From the NCBI RefSeq assembly GCF_025061645.1, contig NZ_JANYMP010000014.1, positions 124,001 through 188,000 of the forward strand: 64,000 nt of DNA. The letters are read 5' to 3'. Under the pieces are notes generated by a model, which saw only the letters and a program-made list of their open reading frames with translations, searched no databases and was not told the origin of the DNA. Source of the stretch: Umezawaea endophytica. Lineage in GTDB: Bacteria > Actinomycetota > Actinomycetes > Mycobacteriales > Pseudonocardiaceae. This document shows positions 39,427 through 48,455 of this stretch, in pieces. Position 1 is the first letter of the stretch. Every line of letters begins with the position of its first letter. Made by a program: the position numbers and the translations under genes.

Positions 39427-40396
39427 CGTCCACCGGCTGCGGGTGGTGGAGGTCGTCGACGAGACGCCGGACGCCAAGTCGTTCGTGCTGGAGGGCGGCG
39501 GGTTCACCCCCAAGCCGGGGCAGTTCCTGACCGTGCGGATCGGGACCGCCGCGCGGTGCTACTCGCTGTGCAGCGCGCCGGACGAGCCGCTGAAGATCAC
39601 CGTCAAGCGCACGCAGGACGGGTACGGGTCGCACTGGCTGTGCGACAACGCCGTCGTGGGCACGGAACTGGACGTGCTCGGCCCGGTGGGCGTGTTCACC
39701 CCGGCGTCGCTGGACGCCGACCTGCTCGCGTTCGCGGGCGGCAGCGGCATCACGCCGGTGATGTCGATCATCAGGTCGGTGCTCTCCGGCGGCACCGGCC
39801 GCGTGACCCTGGTGTACGCCAACCGCGACGAGCGGTCGGTGATCTTCGCGCGCGAGCTGACCCGCCTCAGCGCCGAGCACCCCGACCGGCTGGCGGTCGT
39901 GCACTGGCTGGAGTCCGTGCAGGGCCTGCCGACCACCGCCCAGCTCGCCGCGCTCGCCCGGCCGTGCGCCGAGGCCTTCCTCTGCGGCCCGGCGCCCTTC
40001 ATGGACGCCGCCAAGGCCGCCGCCCGCCAGGCGGGGGTGCAGCGGGTCCACGTCGAGCGGTTCACCTCCCTGTCCAGCAACCCGTTCGAGGACGCGGTGG
40101 CCGCTGCCACCGACGACGGCCCGGACGCGACGGTGGAGGTCGAACTCGACGGCGAGCAGCACCGGTTCCCCTGGCCCGCCCGCACGCGGCTGCTCGACCT
40201 GCTGCTGGACAAGGGGCTCGACGCGCCGTTCTCCTGCCGCGAGGGGGCGTGCAGCGCGTGCGTCTGCCGCCTGGTGGAGGGCGAGGTGAAGATGCTCAAC
40301 AACGACGTGCTCGACGAGCAGGACCTCGCCGAGGGCTTCGTCCTCGCCTGCCAGTCGGTCCCGGTGACCGACGCGGTGAAGATCACCTACACCTGA
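39419..40396 (+). CDS. kshB: KshB, reductase of 3-ketosteroid 9alpha-hydroxylase
   Basis: A 325-residue ferredoxin-NADH reductase from ATG 39419. Order of domains: FAD-binding barrel (RCYSLCSAP, about 47-55), NAD-binding domain (AFAGGSGITPVMSII) and a C-terminal plant-type [2Fe-2S] domain with the ligands CREGACSACVC (about 274-284) plus the distant Cys in FVLACQS. It passes electrons from NADH to KshA. Unlike M. tuberculosis, where kshA and kshB are far apart, here the two are nearly adjacent. ChsH3 follows 9 bp downstream. Confidence 0.93.
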   Translation: MADVHRLRVVEVVDETPDAKSFVLEGGGFTPKPGQFLTVRIGTAARCYSLCSAPDEPLKITVKRTQDGYGSHWLCDNAVVGTELDVLGPVGVFTPASLDADLLAFAGGSGITPVMSIIRSVLSGGTGRVTLVYANRDERSVIFARELTRLSAEHPDRLAVVHWLESVQGLPTTAQLAALARPCAEAFLCGPAPFMDAAKAAARQAGVQRVHVERFTSLSSNPFEDAVAAATDDGPDATVEVELDGEQHRFPWPARTRLLDLLLDKGLDAPFSCREGACSACVCRLVEGEVKMLNNDVLDEQDLAEGFVLACQSVPVTDAVKITYT

Positions 40397-40405
40397 GGGG
40401 GAGCC

Positions 40406-41251
40406 ATGCCGATCGATCCCGCCACCGCCATCGGCGCCGAACTGCCGGAGACGAAGTTCTCCTGGACCCCGACGGACGTCCTGCTCTACCACCTCGCGCT
40501 CGGCGCGGGGCCGGAGGACCTGCGGTACACCTACGAGCGGGACCTGCACGTGCTGCCGACGTTCGGCGTGATCGCGGCCCACCTGCGCGCGACCGAACCG
40601 CCCACCGTGTCGTTCCCCGGCGTCGACGTCGACCTCGCCAAGGTCCTGCACGGCACCCAGGAGATCACCGTGCACCGCCCGCTGCCGGTGCGCGGCGAGG
40701 CGGTCCTGCGCACGAGGGTGGCCGACGTGCTGGACAAGGGGACGGCCGCCGTCATCGTGCAGGAGTCGACCGGCGTCACCACGGACGGGACCGCGCTGTT
40801 CACCGCGCGCTCCAGCATCTTCGCCCGCGGCGAGGGCGGGTTCGGCGGCTCGCGCGGGCCGTCCACGCGGCTGCGGGTCCCCGACCGCGCACCGGACGCC
40901 GTGCTGGAAACGCCGACGCTGCCGCAGCAGGCGCTGCTGTACCGGCTGTGCGGCGACCGCAACCCGCTGCACGCGGACCCGGAGTTCGCGAAGCTCGCCG
41001 GGTTCGACGCGCCGATCCTGCACGGGCTGTGCACCTACGGCGTGGTGTGCAAGGCCGTGGTGGACGCGCTGCTCGACGGGCGGGTGGACCGGGTCAGCTC
41101 GTTCGCCGCGAAGTTCACCGGCGTCGTCTACCCCGGTGAGACCCTGCGCACCGGGGTGTGGCGCGACGGCGACCGCTTCGTGCTCACCACGACGGCCGCT
41201 GACCGCGACGACGCGCCCGTGCTGTCGGACGTGGTGCTGACCGTCTCCTGA
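40406..41251 (+). CDS. chsH3: ChsH3-like MaoC-family enoyl-CoA hydratase
   Basis: A 281-residue double hot-dog hydratase with an N-terminal half (AIGAELPETKFSWTPTDVLLYHLALGAG) and a C-terminal half carrying the hydratase-2 motif (YRLCGDRNPLHADPEFAKLAGFDAPILHGLCTYG, about 178-212) including the catalytic Asp and His. It corresponds to Rv3538 (ChsH3), which hydrates steroid side-chain enoyl-CoA. It ends the KstR-controlled kstD-kshA-kshB operon; the next gene (TetR) starts 13 bp later. Confidence 0.85.
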   Translation: MPIDPATAIGAELPETKFSWTPTDVLLYHLALGAGPEDLRYTYERDLHVLPTFGVIAAHLRATEPPTVSFPGVDVDLAKVLHGTQEITVHRPLPVRGEAVLRTRVADVLDKGTAAVIVQESTGVTTDGTALFTARSSIFARGEGGFGGSRGPSTRLRVPDRAPDAVLETPTLPQQALLYRLCGDRNPLHADPEFAKLAGFDAPILHGLCTYGVVCKAVVDALLDGRVDRVSSFAAKFTGVVYPGETLRTGVWRDGDRFVLTTTAADRDDAPVLSDVVLTVS

Positions 41252-41264
41252 CGGGGGCGACCCG

Positions 41265-41870
41265 TTGCCGCGCGGTCGGCCCACCGGGCAGGCTGGGCGC
41301 GTGGGTGGTGACGCGGGTGCGACCCGGCGGGTGATGAGCCGCGAGCAGGTCGTCCGGGGCGGGTGCCGGTTCTTCCTGCGCCACCACACGATCGACATGG
41401 AGCGCCTGGCGGCGGGCCTCGCGATCAGCCGGGCGACGCTCTACCGGGTGGTGCGCAGCCGGGACGTGCTGCTCGCCGACGTGCTGTGGCTGCTCGGCGA
41501 GAGGACGCTCACCCAGGCACGGCGGGAGCGCCGGAGCACCGGGGCGGACGGGGTCCTGGAGGTGACCCGGCTGTTCGTCGACCGGCTGCGCGAGTCGGCG
41601 CCGTTCCGCGCGTTCCTGCTCGCCGAGCCGGACACGGCGACACGGGTGCTGTTCCACGCCTCGTGCGGCGTGCACCGCCGGGTGGTGTCGGCGCAGAAGG
41701 AGATCCTGCTGGAGGCCCGTGCCGCGGAGGAGCCGTCCGCGGCGCTCGACCAGATCGCGTTCCTGTACGTGCGGATCGTCGAGTCGGAGGTGTACGCCGA
41801 GCTGCTGGGTGGCGAGCCGGTCGACCGCGCGCTGGCCGAGCGGGCGACCAGGGCGGTGCTGCCGGGGTGA
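41265..41870 (+). CDS. TetR-family regulator of the QsdR type
   Basis: A protein of up to 201 residues. TTG 41265 has GGGGG upstream, but GTG 41301 or ATG 41334 would still keep the whole HTH (TIDMERLAAGLAISRATLYRVV, about residues 43-64). The HTH reads like QsdR-group TetR regulators (MERLA-x2-L-x-ISRATLYR). Following kshB/chsH3 on the same strand by 13 bp, it may be the last gene of that operon or a separate local regulator. Ligand and target are unknown. Confidence 0.65.
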   Translation: MPRGRPTGQAGRVGGDAGATRRVMSREQVVRGGCRFFLRHHTIDMERLAAGLAISRATLYRVVRSRDVLLADVLWLLGERTLTQARRERRSTGADGVLEVTRLFVDRLRESAPFRAFLLAEPDTATRVLFHASCGVHRRVVSAQKEILLEARAAEEPSAALDQIAFLYVRIVESEVYAELLGGEPVDRALAERATRAVLPG

Positions 41871-41967
41871 CCTGCGACGGCGGTCTCACGTTCGGCCGCG
41901 CGCTGGTGCGGGCCGGCGGGCCCTGGATACGGTGCGGTGGCCCGTTCCCGACGCCGTGGGGGCCGCC

Positions 41968-43290
41968 ATGCCGATCGTCCGCCTGCCGCTGCTCACGGCG
42001 CTCCTCGCGGTCCTGACGGCGATGGCGACCGCGCCCGTCGCCGTCGCCTCGTCGGCCGGGTGCACGCCGATGGTCTTCGTGCACGGCCAGCAGGGGTCGG
42101 CCCAGCAGTGGCAGTCCAACGCGAAGCGGTTCTCCTCCAACGGTTTCCCGAACCGCCTGCTGCACGCCTACGAGTACGACACCAGCGTCGCGACCAACGA
42201 CGCTGCGGTCGCCGGGCTCGACGCGTTCGTCGCCGACGTGCTGGCCCGCACCGGAGCGCGGTCGGTGGACGTCATCGCGCACTCCCGCGGCACGACCGTC
42301 CTGCACGCCTTCCTGGCCACGCCCGAGCGGGCCGCGCTGGTGCGCCGGTACGTGAACGTCGACGGCCGGTCCAGCGCCACCCCACCGGGCGGGGTGCCGA
42401 CGCTCGCGCTCTGGGGCAGCCTGCAACCCACGGGCTCGATCGGCGGCGCGACCAACGTGTACCTGACCCACCTGGGGCACACGGAGACCGCCACGTCGGC
42501 CGAGGGCTTCGGGTACGTCCACCGGTTCCTCACCGGCCGGGACGCGGCCACCACCGACGTGCGGCCCGAACCGCCCGCCCTGGTCCGGATCGCGGGCCGG
42601 GCGGTGTTCTTCCCGCAGAACCAGGGCGCCGCGGGTCTGCTGCGGGTCTGGGAGCTCGACGGCCGGACCGGGGCGCGCCGCGCCGCCCGGCAGAGCGTGG
42701 AGGTCGGGGCCGACGGCGCGTTCGGGCCGTTGCGGGTCGACGGCCGCGGGCACTACGAACTGGTCCTCGAACGCGAGGGCCAGCGGACCTACCACTACTA
42801 CTTCGAGCCGTTCGAGCGCTCCGACCTCTTCCTGCGCCTCCAGGTCTCGGGTCCGGGCGGCATCGGCGACCTCGTCGACCGGTGCCCCGGCAGTTCGGCG
42901 TTCACCGTGCTGCGCAACCGGGAGTGGTGGGCCGACCAGGCCACCGACAACGACCGCCTGGAGTTCGACGGCGTCGACGTGCTGGCACCCGCCGTCGCGC
43001 CGCGCGCCCGGCAGGTCCTCGCGGGCTTCGTGTTCGACGACGGCTGCGACGGCGTGTCCGTGCCGGGCACACCGCCGGTCCCGTTCGGCTCGCTGCCCTT
43101 CCTGACCGGCGTGGACACCTACCTGCCAGCCCAGCCGAGCGGCACGATCCGCGTCACCGAGACCGTCCGGGGCGGCGCGGGGCGGTCGCGCACCGTCGCC
43201 GTGCCGAACTGGCCGTCGGACCAGCACACGATCAGCCTCCAGTTCAAGGACTACCTCGATCGCGCGTTCGGCGGCGGCCCGCGCCGGTAG
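41968..43290 (+). CDS. Secreted alpha/beta-hydrolase (lipase-like) with C-terminal beta domain
   Basis: A 440-residue protein, ATG 41968 behind GTGGGGG. A Sec-type signal peptide covers about residues 1-29 (MPIVRLPLLTALLAVLTAMA, then A-S-S-A-G). The mature N-terminus has VFVHGQQGSAQQWQ (oxyanion region) and AHSRGTTVLHAF (nucleophile elbow, Ser near residue 110). After about 220 residues a beta-rich region follows (GHYELVLEREGQRTYHYYFEPF) as in triacylglycerol lipases with accessory domains. It lies between the TetR gene and a YjbR gene, and may release fatty acids or sterol esters outside the cell. Confidence 0.7.
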   Translation: MPIVRLPLLTALLAVLTAMATAPVAVASSAGCTPMVFVHGQQGSAQQWQSNAKRFSSNGFPNRLLHAYEYDTSVATNDAAVAGLDAFVADVLARTGARSVDVIAHSRGTTVLHAFLATPERAALVRRYVNVDGRSSATPPGGVPTLALWGSLQPTGSIGGATNVYLTHLGHTETATSAEGFGYVHRFLTGRDAATTDVRPEPPALVRIAGRAVFFPQNQGAAGLLRVWELDGRTGARRAARQSVEVGADGAFGPLRVDGRGHYELVLEREGQRTYHYYFEPFERSDLFLRLQVSGPGGIGDLVDRCPGSSAFTVLRNREWWADQATDNDRLEFDGVDVLAPAVAPRARQVLAGFVFDDGCDGVSVPGTPPVPFGSLPFLTGVDTYLPAQPSGTIRVTETVRGGAGRSRTVAVPNWPSDQHTISLQFKDYLDRAFGGGPRR

Positions 43291-43300
43291 TGTCGACCGC

Positions 43301-43711
43301 GTGGTCGACTACGGAGACGTGCCCGCGCCCGTCGTGGCCCGGTTGAGGTCGCTGTGCCTCGGGCTGCCCGACGCCTACGAGGAGCGGGCGTGGCGGGGCA
43401 CGCGGTGGATGGTCCGCAAGCGGACCTTCGCGCACGTCCTCACCGTCGAGCCCGAGCACCCGGCGGCCTACGCCAGGGCGGCGGGGGCGACGGGGGCGAT
43501 CGTCGTCATGACGTTCCGGGCGCCCGGCTCCGAACTCGACGCGCTGGTCGGCTCCGGCCACCCGTTCTTCAAGGCCGGGTGGGGAACCGACGTCGTCGGC
43601 CTGGTGCTCACCGACGACGTCGACTGGACCGAGGTCGGCGAGCTGCTGACCGACAGCTACTGCGTCCTGGCGCCGAAGAAGCTGGTGGCGCTGGTGGACC
43701 GGCCCGGCTGA
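43301..43711 (+). CDS. MmcQ/YjbR-family protein
   Basis: A 136-residue single-domain protein from GTG 43301, 10 bp after the lipase-like gene. The YjbR fold (DNA-binding-like alpha/beta fold) is recognisable from CLGLPDAYEERAWRGTRWMVRK, LVGSGHPFFKAGWGTDVVGL and the C-terminal ELLTDSYCVLAPKKLVALVD. The biochemical function of this family is unknown. It is convergent with ltp2, which ends 3 bp away. Confidence 0.75.
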   Translation: MVDYGDVPAPVVARLRSLCLGLPDAYEERAWRGTRWMVRKRTFAHVLTVEPEHPAAYARAAGATGAIVVMTFRAPGSELDALVGSGHPFFKAGWGTDVVGLVLTDDVDWTEVGELLTDSYCVLAPKKLVALVDRPG

Positions 43712-43714
43712 GCG

Positions 43715-44872
43715 CTAGTCCACCCCCAGCACCAGCCCGCTGGTCGGCACGCCGGTGCCCGCCGTGACCAGCACGTGCGCCACCGCGCGGACCTGGTTCG
43801 CCGCCGTGCCGCGCACCTGGCGCACCGCTTCGGCGATCCCGTTCATGCCGTGCACGTAGGCCTCGCCGAGCTGGCCCCCGTGCGGGTTGAGCGGCAGCCC
43901 GCCGTCCAGTTCCAGCATCCCGTCCGCGATGAAGTGCCGGGCCTCGCCGCGCTGGCAGAAGCCGAGTTCCTCGAGCTGCACCAGGACGAACGGCGTGAAG
44001 TGGTCGTAGAGCACGGCGACGTCCACATCGGACGGTCCGAGTCCCGACTGGCGCCACAGCGCTTTCGCGACCACGCCCATCTCCGGCAGGCCGGTGAGGT
44101 CGTCGCGGTAGTAGCTGGTCATGGTGAACTGGTCGGTGCCGCTGCCCTGCGCGGCGGCCCTGATCACCGCGGGCGGCCTGCGCAGGTCGCGCGCCCGTTC
44201 CGCGCTGGTGACGACGATCGCGACCGCGCCGTCGCTCTCCTGGCAGCAGTCGAGCAGCCGCAGCGGCTCCGCGATCCAGCGCGACGACTGGTGCTCCTCC
44301 AGGGTGATCGGCCGTTCGTGGAACCACGCCTTCGGGTTGGTGGCCGCGTGCTTGCGGTCGACCACGGCGATCCGGCCGAAGTCCTCGCTGGTGGCGCCGT
44401 GGGCGTGCATGTACCGGCGGGCGAACATCGCGACCATCGCGGCGGGCGTGCCCAGGCCCATCGGGTACGACCAGCTATTGTCCACCGACCCCACGGCCGC
44501 CGCCGTCTGCACCTGGCCGAACCGGTGCCCGGACCGCTCGTTGAACGCGCGGTAGCAGACCACCACCTCGGCCATGCCGGTCGCTACCGCCATCGCCGCC
44601 TGCTGGACCGTCGCGCACGCGGCCCCGCCGCCGTAGTGGATCCTGCTGAAGAACGTCAGCTCCGGTATCCCGAGTTCGCGCGCGACGGCGATCTCGGTGT
44701 TGGAGTCCATGGTGAAGCTGACCAATCCGTCCACATCGGACGGTTCGAGGCCCGCGTCGGTGAGCGCGTCGCGCACCGCCTCGGCGGCCAGCCGCAACTC
44801 GCTGCGGCCGGAGTCCTTGGAGAACTCGGTGGCCCCGATCCCGACGACCGCGGCGGCTCCGGAGACGCTCAC
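43715..44872 (-). CDS. ltp2: Ltp2, steroid side-chain retro-aldolase
   Basis: A 385-residue thiolase-fold lyase, GTG 44872, overlapping chsH1 by 4 nt. It keeps a Cys in HYGGGAACATVQQ and the Tyr residues in YDHFTPF and LGEAYVHG that are the catalytic acids in studied Ltp2 proteins. Ltp2 cleaves the C17-C20 bond of the 17-hydroxy-3-oxo-pregn-4-ene-20-carboxyl-CoA, giving androst-4-ene-3,17-dione and propanoyl-CoA, in complex with the DUF35 domain of ChsH2. Gene order ltp2-chsH1-chsH2-chsE2-chsE1 equals Rv3540c-Rv3544c. Confidence 0.92.
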   Translation of the reverse strand: MSVSGAAAVVGIGATEFSKDSGRSELRLAAEAVRDALTDAGLEPSDVDGLVSFTMDSNTEIAVARELGIPELTFFSRIHYGGGAACATVQQAAMAVATGMAEVVVCYRAFNERSGHRFGQVQTAAAVGSVDNSWSYPMGLGTPAAMVAMFARRYMHAHGATSEDFGRIAVVDRKHAATNPKAWFHERPITLEEHQSSRWIAEPLRLLDCCQESDGAVAIVVTSAERARDLRRPPAVIRAAAQGSGTDQFTMTSYYRDDLTGLPEMGVVAKALWRQSGLGPSDVDVAVLYDHFTPFVLVQLEELGFCQRGEARHFIADGMLELDGGLPLNPHGGQLGEAYVHGMNGIAEAVRQVRGTAANQVRAVAHVLVTAGTGVPTSGLVLGVD

Positions 44873-45267
44873 GCGGGCACCTCGATCCGCACGGTGCCGA
44901 CGACGTGGTCGCCCTGCGGCGTGCGGCCGACCACCTCCACGACGTAGACCCCGTCGTCGAAGCGCTCGACGACCTGGCCGAAGAACTTCAGCGTGTCGTG
45001 GGCGTAGCAGGGCGCACCGAGCCGGATGTCCACCGCGCGCACCAGCGCCTCCGGGCCCGCCCAGTCCGTGACGTACCGCTGCACCAGGCCGGTCGTGGTG
45101 AGGATGTTGACGAAGATGTCCTTGGAGCCGCGCGCGACGGCGAGGTCGCGGTCGTGGTGCACGTCCTGGAAGTCCCGCGTCGCGATGGCGCTGCTGATCA
45201 CGAACGTCGGGGTGGCCTCGACGTGCACCTCCGGCAGCGAGTCGCCGAGGTTCAGGGTCCGGGTCAT
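44869..45267 (-). CDS. chsH1: ChsH1, subunit of the steroid enoyl-CoA hydratase
   Basis: A 132-residue MaoC-like hot-dog protein from ATG 45267 (GGGAGG upstream), overlapping chsH2 by 4 nt. The motif ATRDFQDVHHDRDLAVARGSKDIFVN (about 28-53) carries the hydratase Asp/His pair. With ChsH2 it forms the heterotetramer that hydrates the 3-carbon side-chain enoyl-CoA. Length matches Rv3541c (129). Confidence 0.92.
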   Translation of the reverse strand: MTRTLNLGDSLPEVHVEATPTFVISSAIATRDFQDVHHDRDLAVARGSKDIFVNILTTTGLVQRYVTDWAGPEALVRAVDIRLGAPCYAHDTLKFFGQVVERFDDGVYVVEVVGRTPQGDHVVGTVRIEVPA

Positions 45268-46205
45268 GAGCCGCCTCCCGCGCGTGGTCGCCAAGTCGGC
45301 ATGGTCAGGTCGTCGTCGACCTTCGTGAACACGACCTCCACGGGGAGGCCGACGCGGACGTCGTCCGGCGCGATCCCGGTCAGCTCGCCCAGCATCCGCA
45401 CGCCCTCGTCCAGCTCGACCAGCGCGACGACGAACGGCGTCGCCCGGCCGGGAACGCGGGGGTGGTGGTGCACGACGTAGCTGTAGACCTCGCCGACGCC
45501 GTCGGACACCAGGTGGGTCGGTTTGGTGGCACCGCACTCCGGGCACATCGGCCCCGGCGGGTGCCGCAGCAGCCCGCAGCCGCCGCACCGCTGGATCCGC
45601 AGCTCCCCCAGCGCCGTGCCCTGCCAGAAGTACTCGGTGTCGTGGTTCACCGCGGGCCGGATCACCGCCGCGGGCACGGCCTCCGCGACCGCCGCGGGTT
45701 TCTCGGCGGGGCGGAACTTCAGCACCCGGAACCGCATCTCCGCGACGACCTCGTCCCCGACGTACCAGGTGTTCCTGGTCGTCACGAACCAGCCTTCGCC
45801 GAGCGCGGTGCGCTTGGGCCCCACCACGTCGTCCAGCCGCGTCGTCACCGCGACGTGCTCGCCCTGCCTCAGGTAGCGGTGGTAGGTCTGGTCGCTGTTG
45901 GTCGCCACCACGGACGTGTAGCCCGCCTCGTCGAGCACGGCCATCATCGCGCCGAGCGGGTCGTCCGACGAGCGCTGCCCGTGCAGCCCGCCCATCGTCC
46001 ACACCTGGATCATCGCGGGCGGCGCGACCAGTCCCCCGTGCCCGGCCTTCTCGGCGGCCTCGGGGTCGGTGTAGACGGGGTTCGCGTCGCCGATCGCCTC
46101 CACCCAGTTGAGCACCATCGGCAGGTTCACCGGGTCGCGGGCGAGCCGGGGCGCGCTCTCGCCCGCCGCGGCGATGCGGGCCGCCTCCTCCTCGACGCGC
46201 GTCAT
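45264..46205 (-). CDS. chsH2: ChsH2, MaoC-DUF35 fusion: hydratase subunit and Ltp2 partner
   Basis: A 313-residue two-domain protein from ATG 46205 (GAGGG 7 nt upstream). Residues about 1-175 are a MaoC-like hot-dog domain; about 195-313 is a DUF35 domain with a zinc ribbon CGGCGLLRHPPGPMCPECG and an OB fold. The N-terminal domain pairs with ChsH1 as hydratase; the DUF35 domain binds Ltp2 for the retro-aldol step. It overlaps both chsE2 and chsH1 by 4 nt. Confidence 0.93.
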   Translation of the reverse strand: MTRVEEEAARIAAAGESAPRLARDPVNLPMVLNWVEAIGDANPVYTDPEAAEKAGHGGLVAPPAMIQVWTMGGLHGQRSSDDPLGAMMAVLDEAGYTSVVATNSDQTYHRYLRQGEHVAVTTRLDDVVGPKRTALGEGWFVTTRNTWYVGDEVVAEMRFRVLKFRPAEKPAAVAEAVPAAVIRPAVNHDTEYFWQGTALGELRIQRCGGCGLLRHPPGPMCPECGATKPTHLVSDGVGEVYSYVVHHHPRVPGRATPFVVALVELDEGVRMLGELTGIAPDDVRVGLPVEVVFTKVDDDLTMPTWRPRAGGGS

Positions 46206-47365
46206 CGCGGCACCCTCGGGAGACCGAGCCCGATCGACGCCACCAACTCGCGCTGGACCTCGTTCACGCCCCCGCCGAACGTCAGCACGAGGTTCCGCCT
46301 GGCCTGCACGTCCAGCCACAGCGCCAGTTCCGCCGTCGCCGGGTCGGCCGGGTCGCCGTGCCTGCCGACGACCTCCTCCAGCACCCGCCCGACCCGCTGG
46401 GTCCGCTCGGAGGCGAACACCTTGGTCGCCGAGGCGTCCGCGACGTCCCCGCCGGGCGACGAGGCCACCTGCCAGTTCAGCAGTTCGTTGACCCGCACGA
46501 CCGCTCTCACCTCCGCCAGCGCCCGCCGCACGTCCGGGCGCGCGAGCAGCGGCTCGCCGTCCGGACCGGTCCTGGTCGACGCCCACCGGCGCACGCGGTC
46601 GAGCTGCGCGGCGATCCGGCCCGCCGGTCCGAGCATGACCCGCTCGTGGTTGAGCTGCGTGGTGATCAGCCGCCAGCCCCCGTTCTCCTCGCCGACCCGC
46701 ATGCCGACCGGCACCCGCACGTCGGAGTAGTAGGTCGCGTTGACGTGGTGGGCGCCGTCGCAGGTGATGATCGGCGTCCAGGAGTAGCCGGGGTCGGTGG
46801 TGTCGACGATCAGGATCGAGATCCCGCGGTGCCGCGAGTCCTCCGTGCCGGTCCGGCAGGCCAGCCACACGTAGTCCGCGTCGTGCCCGCCCGTGGTGAA
46901 CGTCTTCTGCCCGTTCACCACGTAGTGGTCGCCGTCGCGAACGGCCTTGGTGCGCAGCGCGGCCAGGTCCGTGCCCGCCTCCGGCTCGGTGTAGCCGATC
47001 GCGAAGTGCAGGTCGCCGGACAGGATGCGCGGCAGGAAGAAGTCCTTCTGCTCCACCGTCCCCCGCGCCTGCAACGTGGGTCCGACGGTCTGGAGGGTGA
47101 CGTACGGCAGCGGCACGTCCGCGCGCGCGGCCTCGTTGACGAAGATCTGCTGCTCCACCTCGCCGAACCCTCGTCCGCCGTACTCGCGCGGCCAGCCGAC
47201 GCCGAGCCACCCGTCGCGGCCCATCCGGCGGACCACGGCGCGGTAGACCTCGCCGTGCCGCTCGGTGAGCATCGCCGCGCGGTCCTCCGGGGACAGCAGC
47301 GCGGCGAAGTACTCGCGCACCTCGTCGCGCAGCGCGCGCTGGTCGTCGGTGAGGTCAACGAACAC
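46202..47365 (-). CDS. chsE2: ChsE2 (FadE29), subunit of the steroid side-chain acyl-CoA dehydrogenase
   Basis: A 387-residue ACAD, the same length as Rv3543c. GTG 47365 has GAGGAGG upstream. ACAD signatures: AIGYTEPEAGTDLAALRTKA (about 121-140), VNGQKTFTTGGHDADYVW and a C-terminal GGGVNEVQRELVASIGLGLP. It pairs with ChsE1 to dehydrogenate the three-carbon side-chain CoA ester. The start overlaps the end of chsE1 by 11 nt. Confidence 0.92.
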   Translation of the reverse strand: MFVDLTDDQRALRDEVREYFAALLSPEDRAAMLTERHGEVYRAVVRRMGRDGWLGVGWPREYGGRGFGEVEQQIFVNEAARADVPLPYVTLQTVGPTLQARGTVEQKDFFLPRILSGDLHFAIGYTEPEAGTDLAALRTKAVRDGDHYVVNGQKTFTTGGHDADYVWLACRTGTEDSRHRGISILIVDTTDPGYSWTPIITCDGAHHVNATYYSDVRVPVGMRVGEENGGWRLITTQLNHERVMLGPAGRIAAQLDRVRRWASTRTGPDGEPLLARPDVRRALAEVRAVVRVNELLNWQVASSPGGDVADASATKVFASERTQRVGRVLEEVVGRHGDPADPATAELALWLDVQARRNLVLTFGGGVNEVQRELVASIGLGLPRVPR

Positions 47366-48443
47366 CGGACTCCTCCTCGTGCCGGGCGAGCAGGTCGAGC
47401 CGGTGCTCCGCGCCGCCGACGAACCTGGTGAGGTCCTTGGCCAGCCCGTAGAACCGGTGCATCGGGTGGGTGATGTCCACGCCGAGCCCGCCGTGCAGGT
47501 GGTGGCACGTGTGCACGGCCACGAGCGCCTCCTGGGCGAGCCAGTGCGCGGCGGTGTCCAGGTCCACCTCGGCGTCGCGCCCGGCCGACAGGCGCCAGCA
47601 CGCGGCCAGCGCGGCCAGGTGCAGCGTGCGGGCGGCCACGTACACGTCGGCGACCTGACCCGCGACGGCCTGGAACGCCGACAGCGGTTTGCCGAACTGG
47701 TGCCGCGTCCCCACGTGCGCCACCGTCAGTGCCAGCGCGCCCGCCAGCACCCCGTCGCCGACCGCGCAGGCGCCCGCCAGCGCGAACCCGCGCAGGCCCG
47801 CCACCGCGCCGTCACCCAGCAGGGAGCCCGCGGGGACCAGGACGTCGTTCAACCGCAGGGTGTACTCCGGCGCCCCGCCCGAGGTGCGGGTCCGCGTCAG
47901 CGACACCCCGTCCGCCGTCGGGTCGATGACCAGCACGCCCGGTCCGTCCCGGAGCGTCGCGGTCACCAGCACCCGGTGCGCGGTGCCCGCGTGCGGCACA
48001 CCGACCTTCGTGCCGGACAGCACGTACCGCGCGCCGTCGAGCCGGGCCGTGGTGCGCGGAACGGACGGCAGCGGGTCGGACGGCTCGCTCTGCGCCGCCG
48101 TGAGCACGCCGTTGTGGTCCGCCACCACCGGCAGGAGTTCGTCCTGCTGCTCGGGGGTGCCGTACCGGACGAGCGGCAGCACGCCCAGCGCCAGCGCGGC
48201 GAACGCGGGCACGGCCGCGGCCCGGCGGCCGACCTCGGTCAGCACCGCGGCGACCTCCAGGACGCCCAGCCCGTCGCCGCCGAGCCGTTCCGGCACCGCG
48301 AGCGCGAGCAACCCGGCCTCTCCCATGGCCTTCCACGCCGCGTCGTCGTGGCCGGGGTCGCCGCGCTCGCCGGTCTCGCGGCCGAGCACCCGCGCGCACA
48401 GGCCTCGGATCTCGGTCAGGGTGTCGTCGGGGGCAAAGTCCAC
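47355..48443 (-). CDS. chsE1: ChsE1 (FadE28), subunit of the steroid side-chain acyl-CoA dehydrogenase
   Basis: A 362-residue ACAD-fold protein (Rv3544c 339) from GTG 48443 behind GAGGAG. C-terminal HVGTRHQFGKPLSAFQAVAGQVAD and HHLHGGLGVDITHPMHRFY are typical; the central FAD-binding signature of full ACADs is degenerate (AAQSEPSDPLPSVPRT), as expected for the partner subunit of an alpha2beta2 enzyme. It lies 12 bp after fadE34 and overlaps chsE2. Confidence 0.9.
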   Translation of the reverse strand: MDFAPDDTLTEIRGLCARVLGRETGERGDPGHDDAAWKAMGEAGLLALAVPERLGGDGLGVLEVAAVLTEVGRRAAAVPAFAALALGVLPLVRYGTPEQQDELLPVVADHNGVLTAAQSEPSDPLPSVPRTTARLDGARYVLSGTKVGVPHAGTAHRVLVTATLRDGPGVLVIDPTADGVSLTRTRTSGGAPEYTLRLNDVLVPAGSLLGDGAVAGLRGFALAGACAVGDGVLAGALALTVAHVGTRHQFGKPLSAFQAVAGQVADVYVAARTLHLAALAACWRLSAGRDAEVDLDTAAHWLAQEALVAVHTCHHLHGGLGVDITHPMHRFYGLAKDLTRFVGGAEHRLDLLARHEEESGVR

Positions 48444-48455
48444 ATCGACTCCTCG

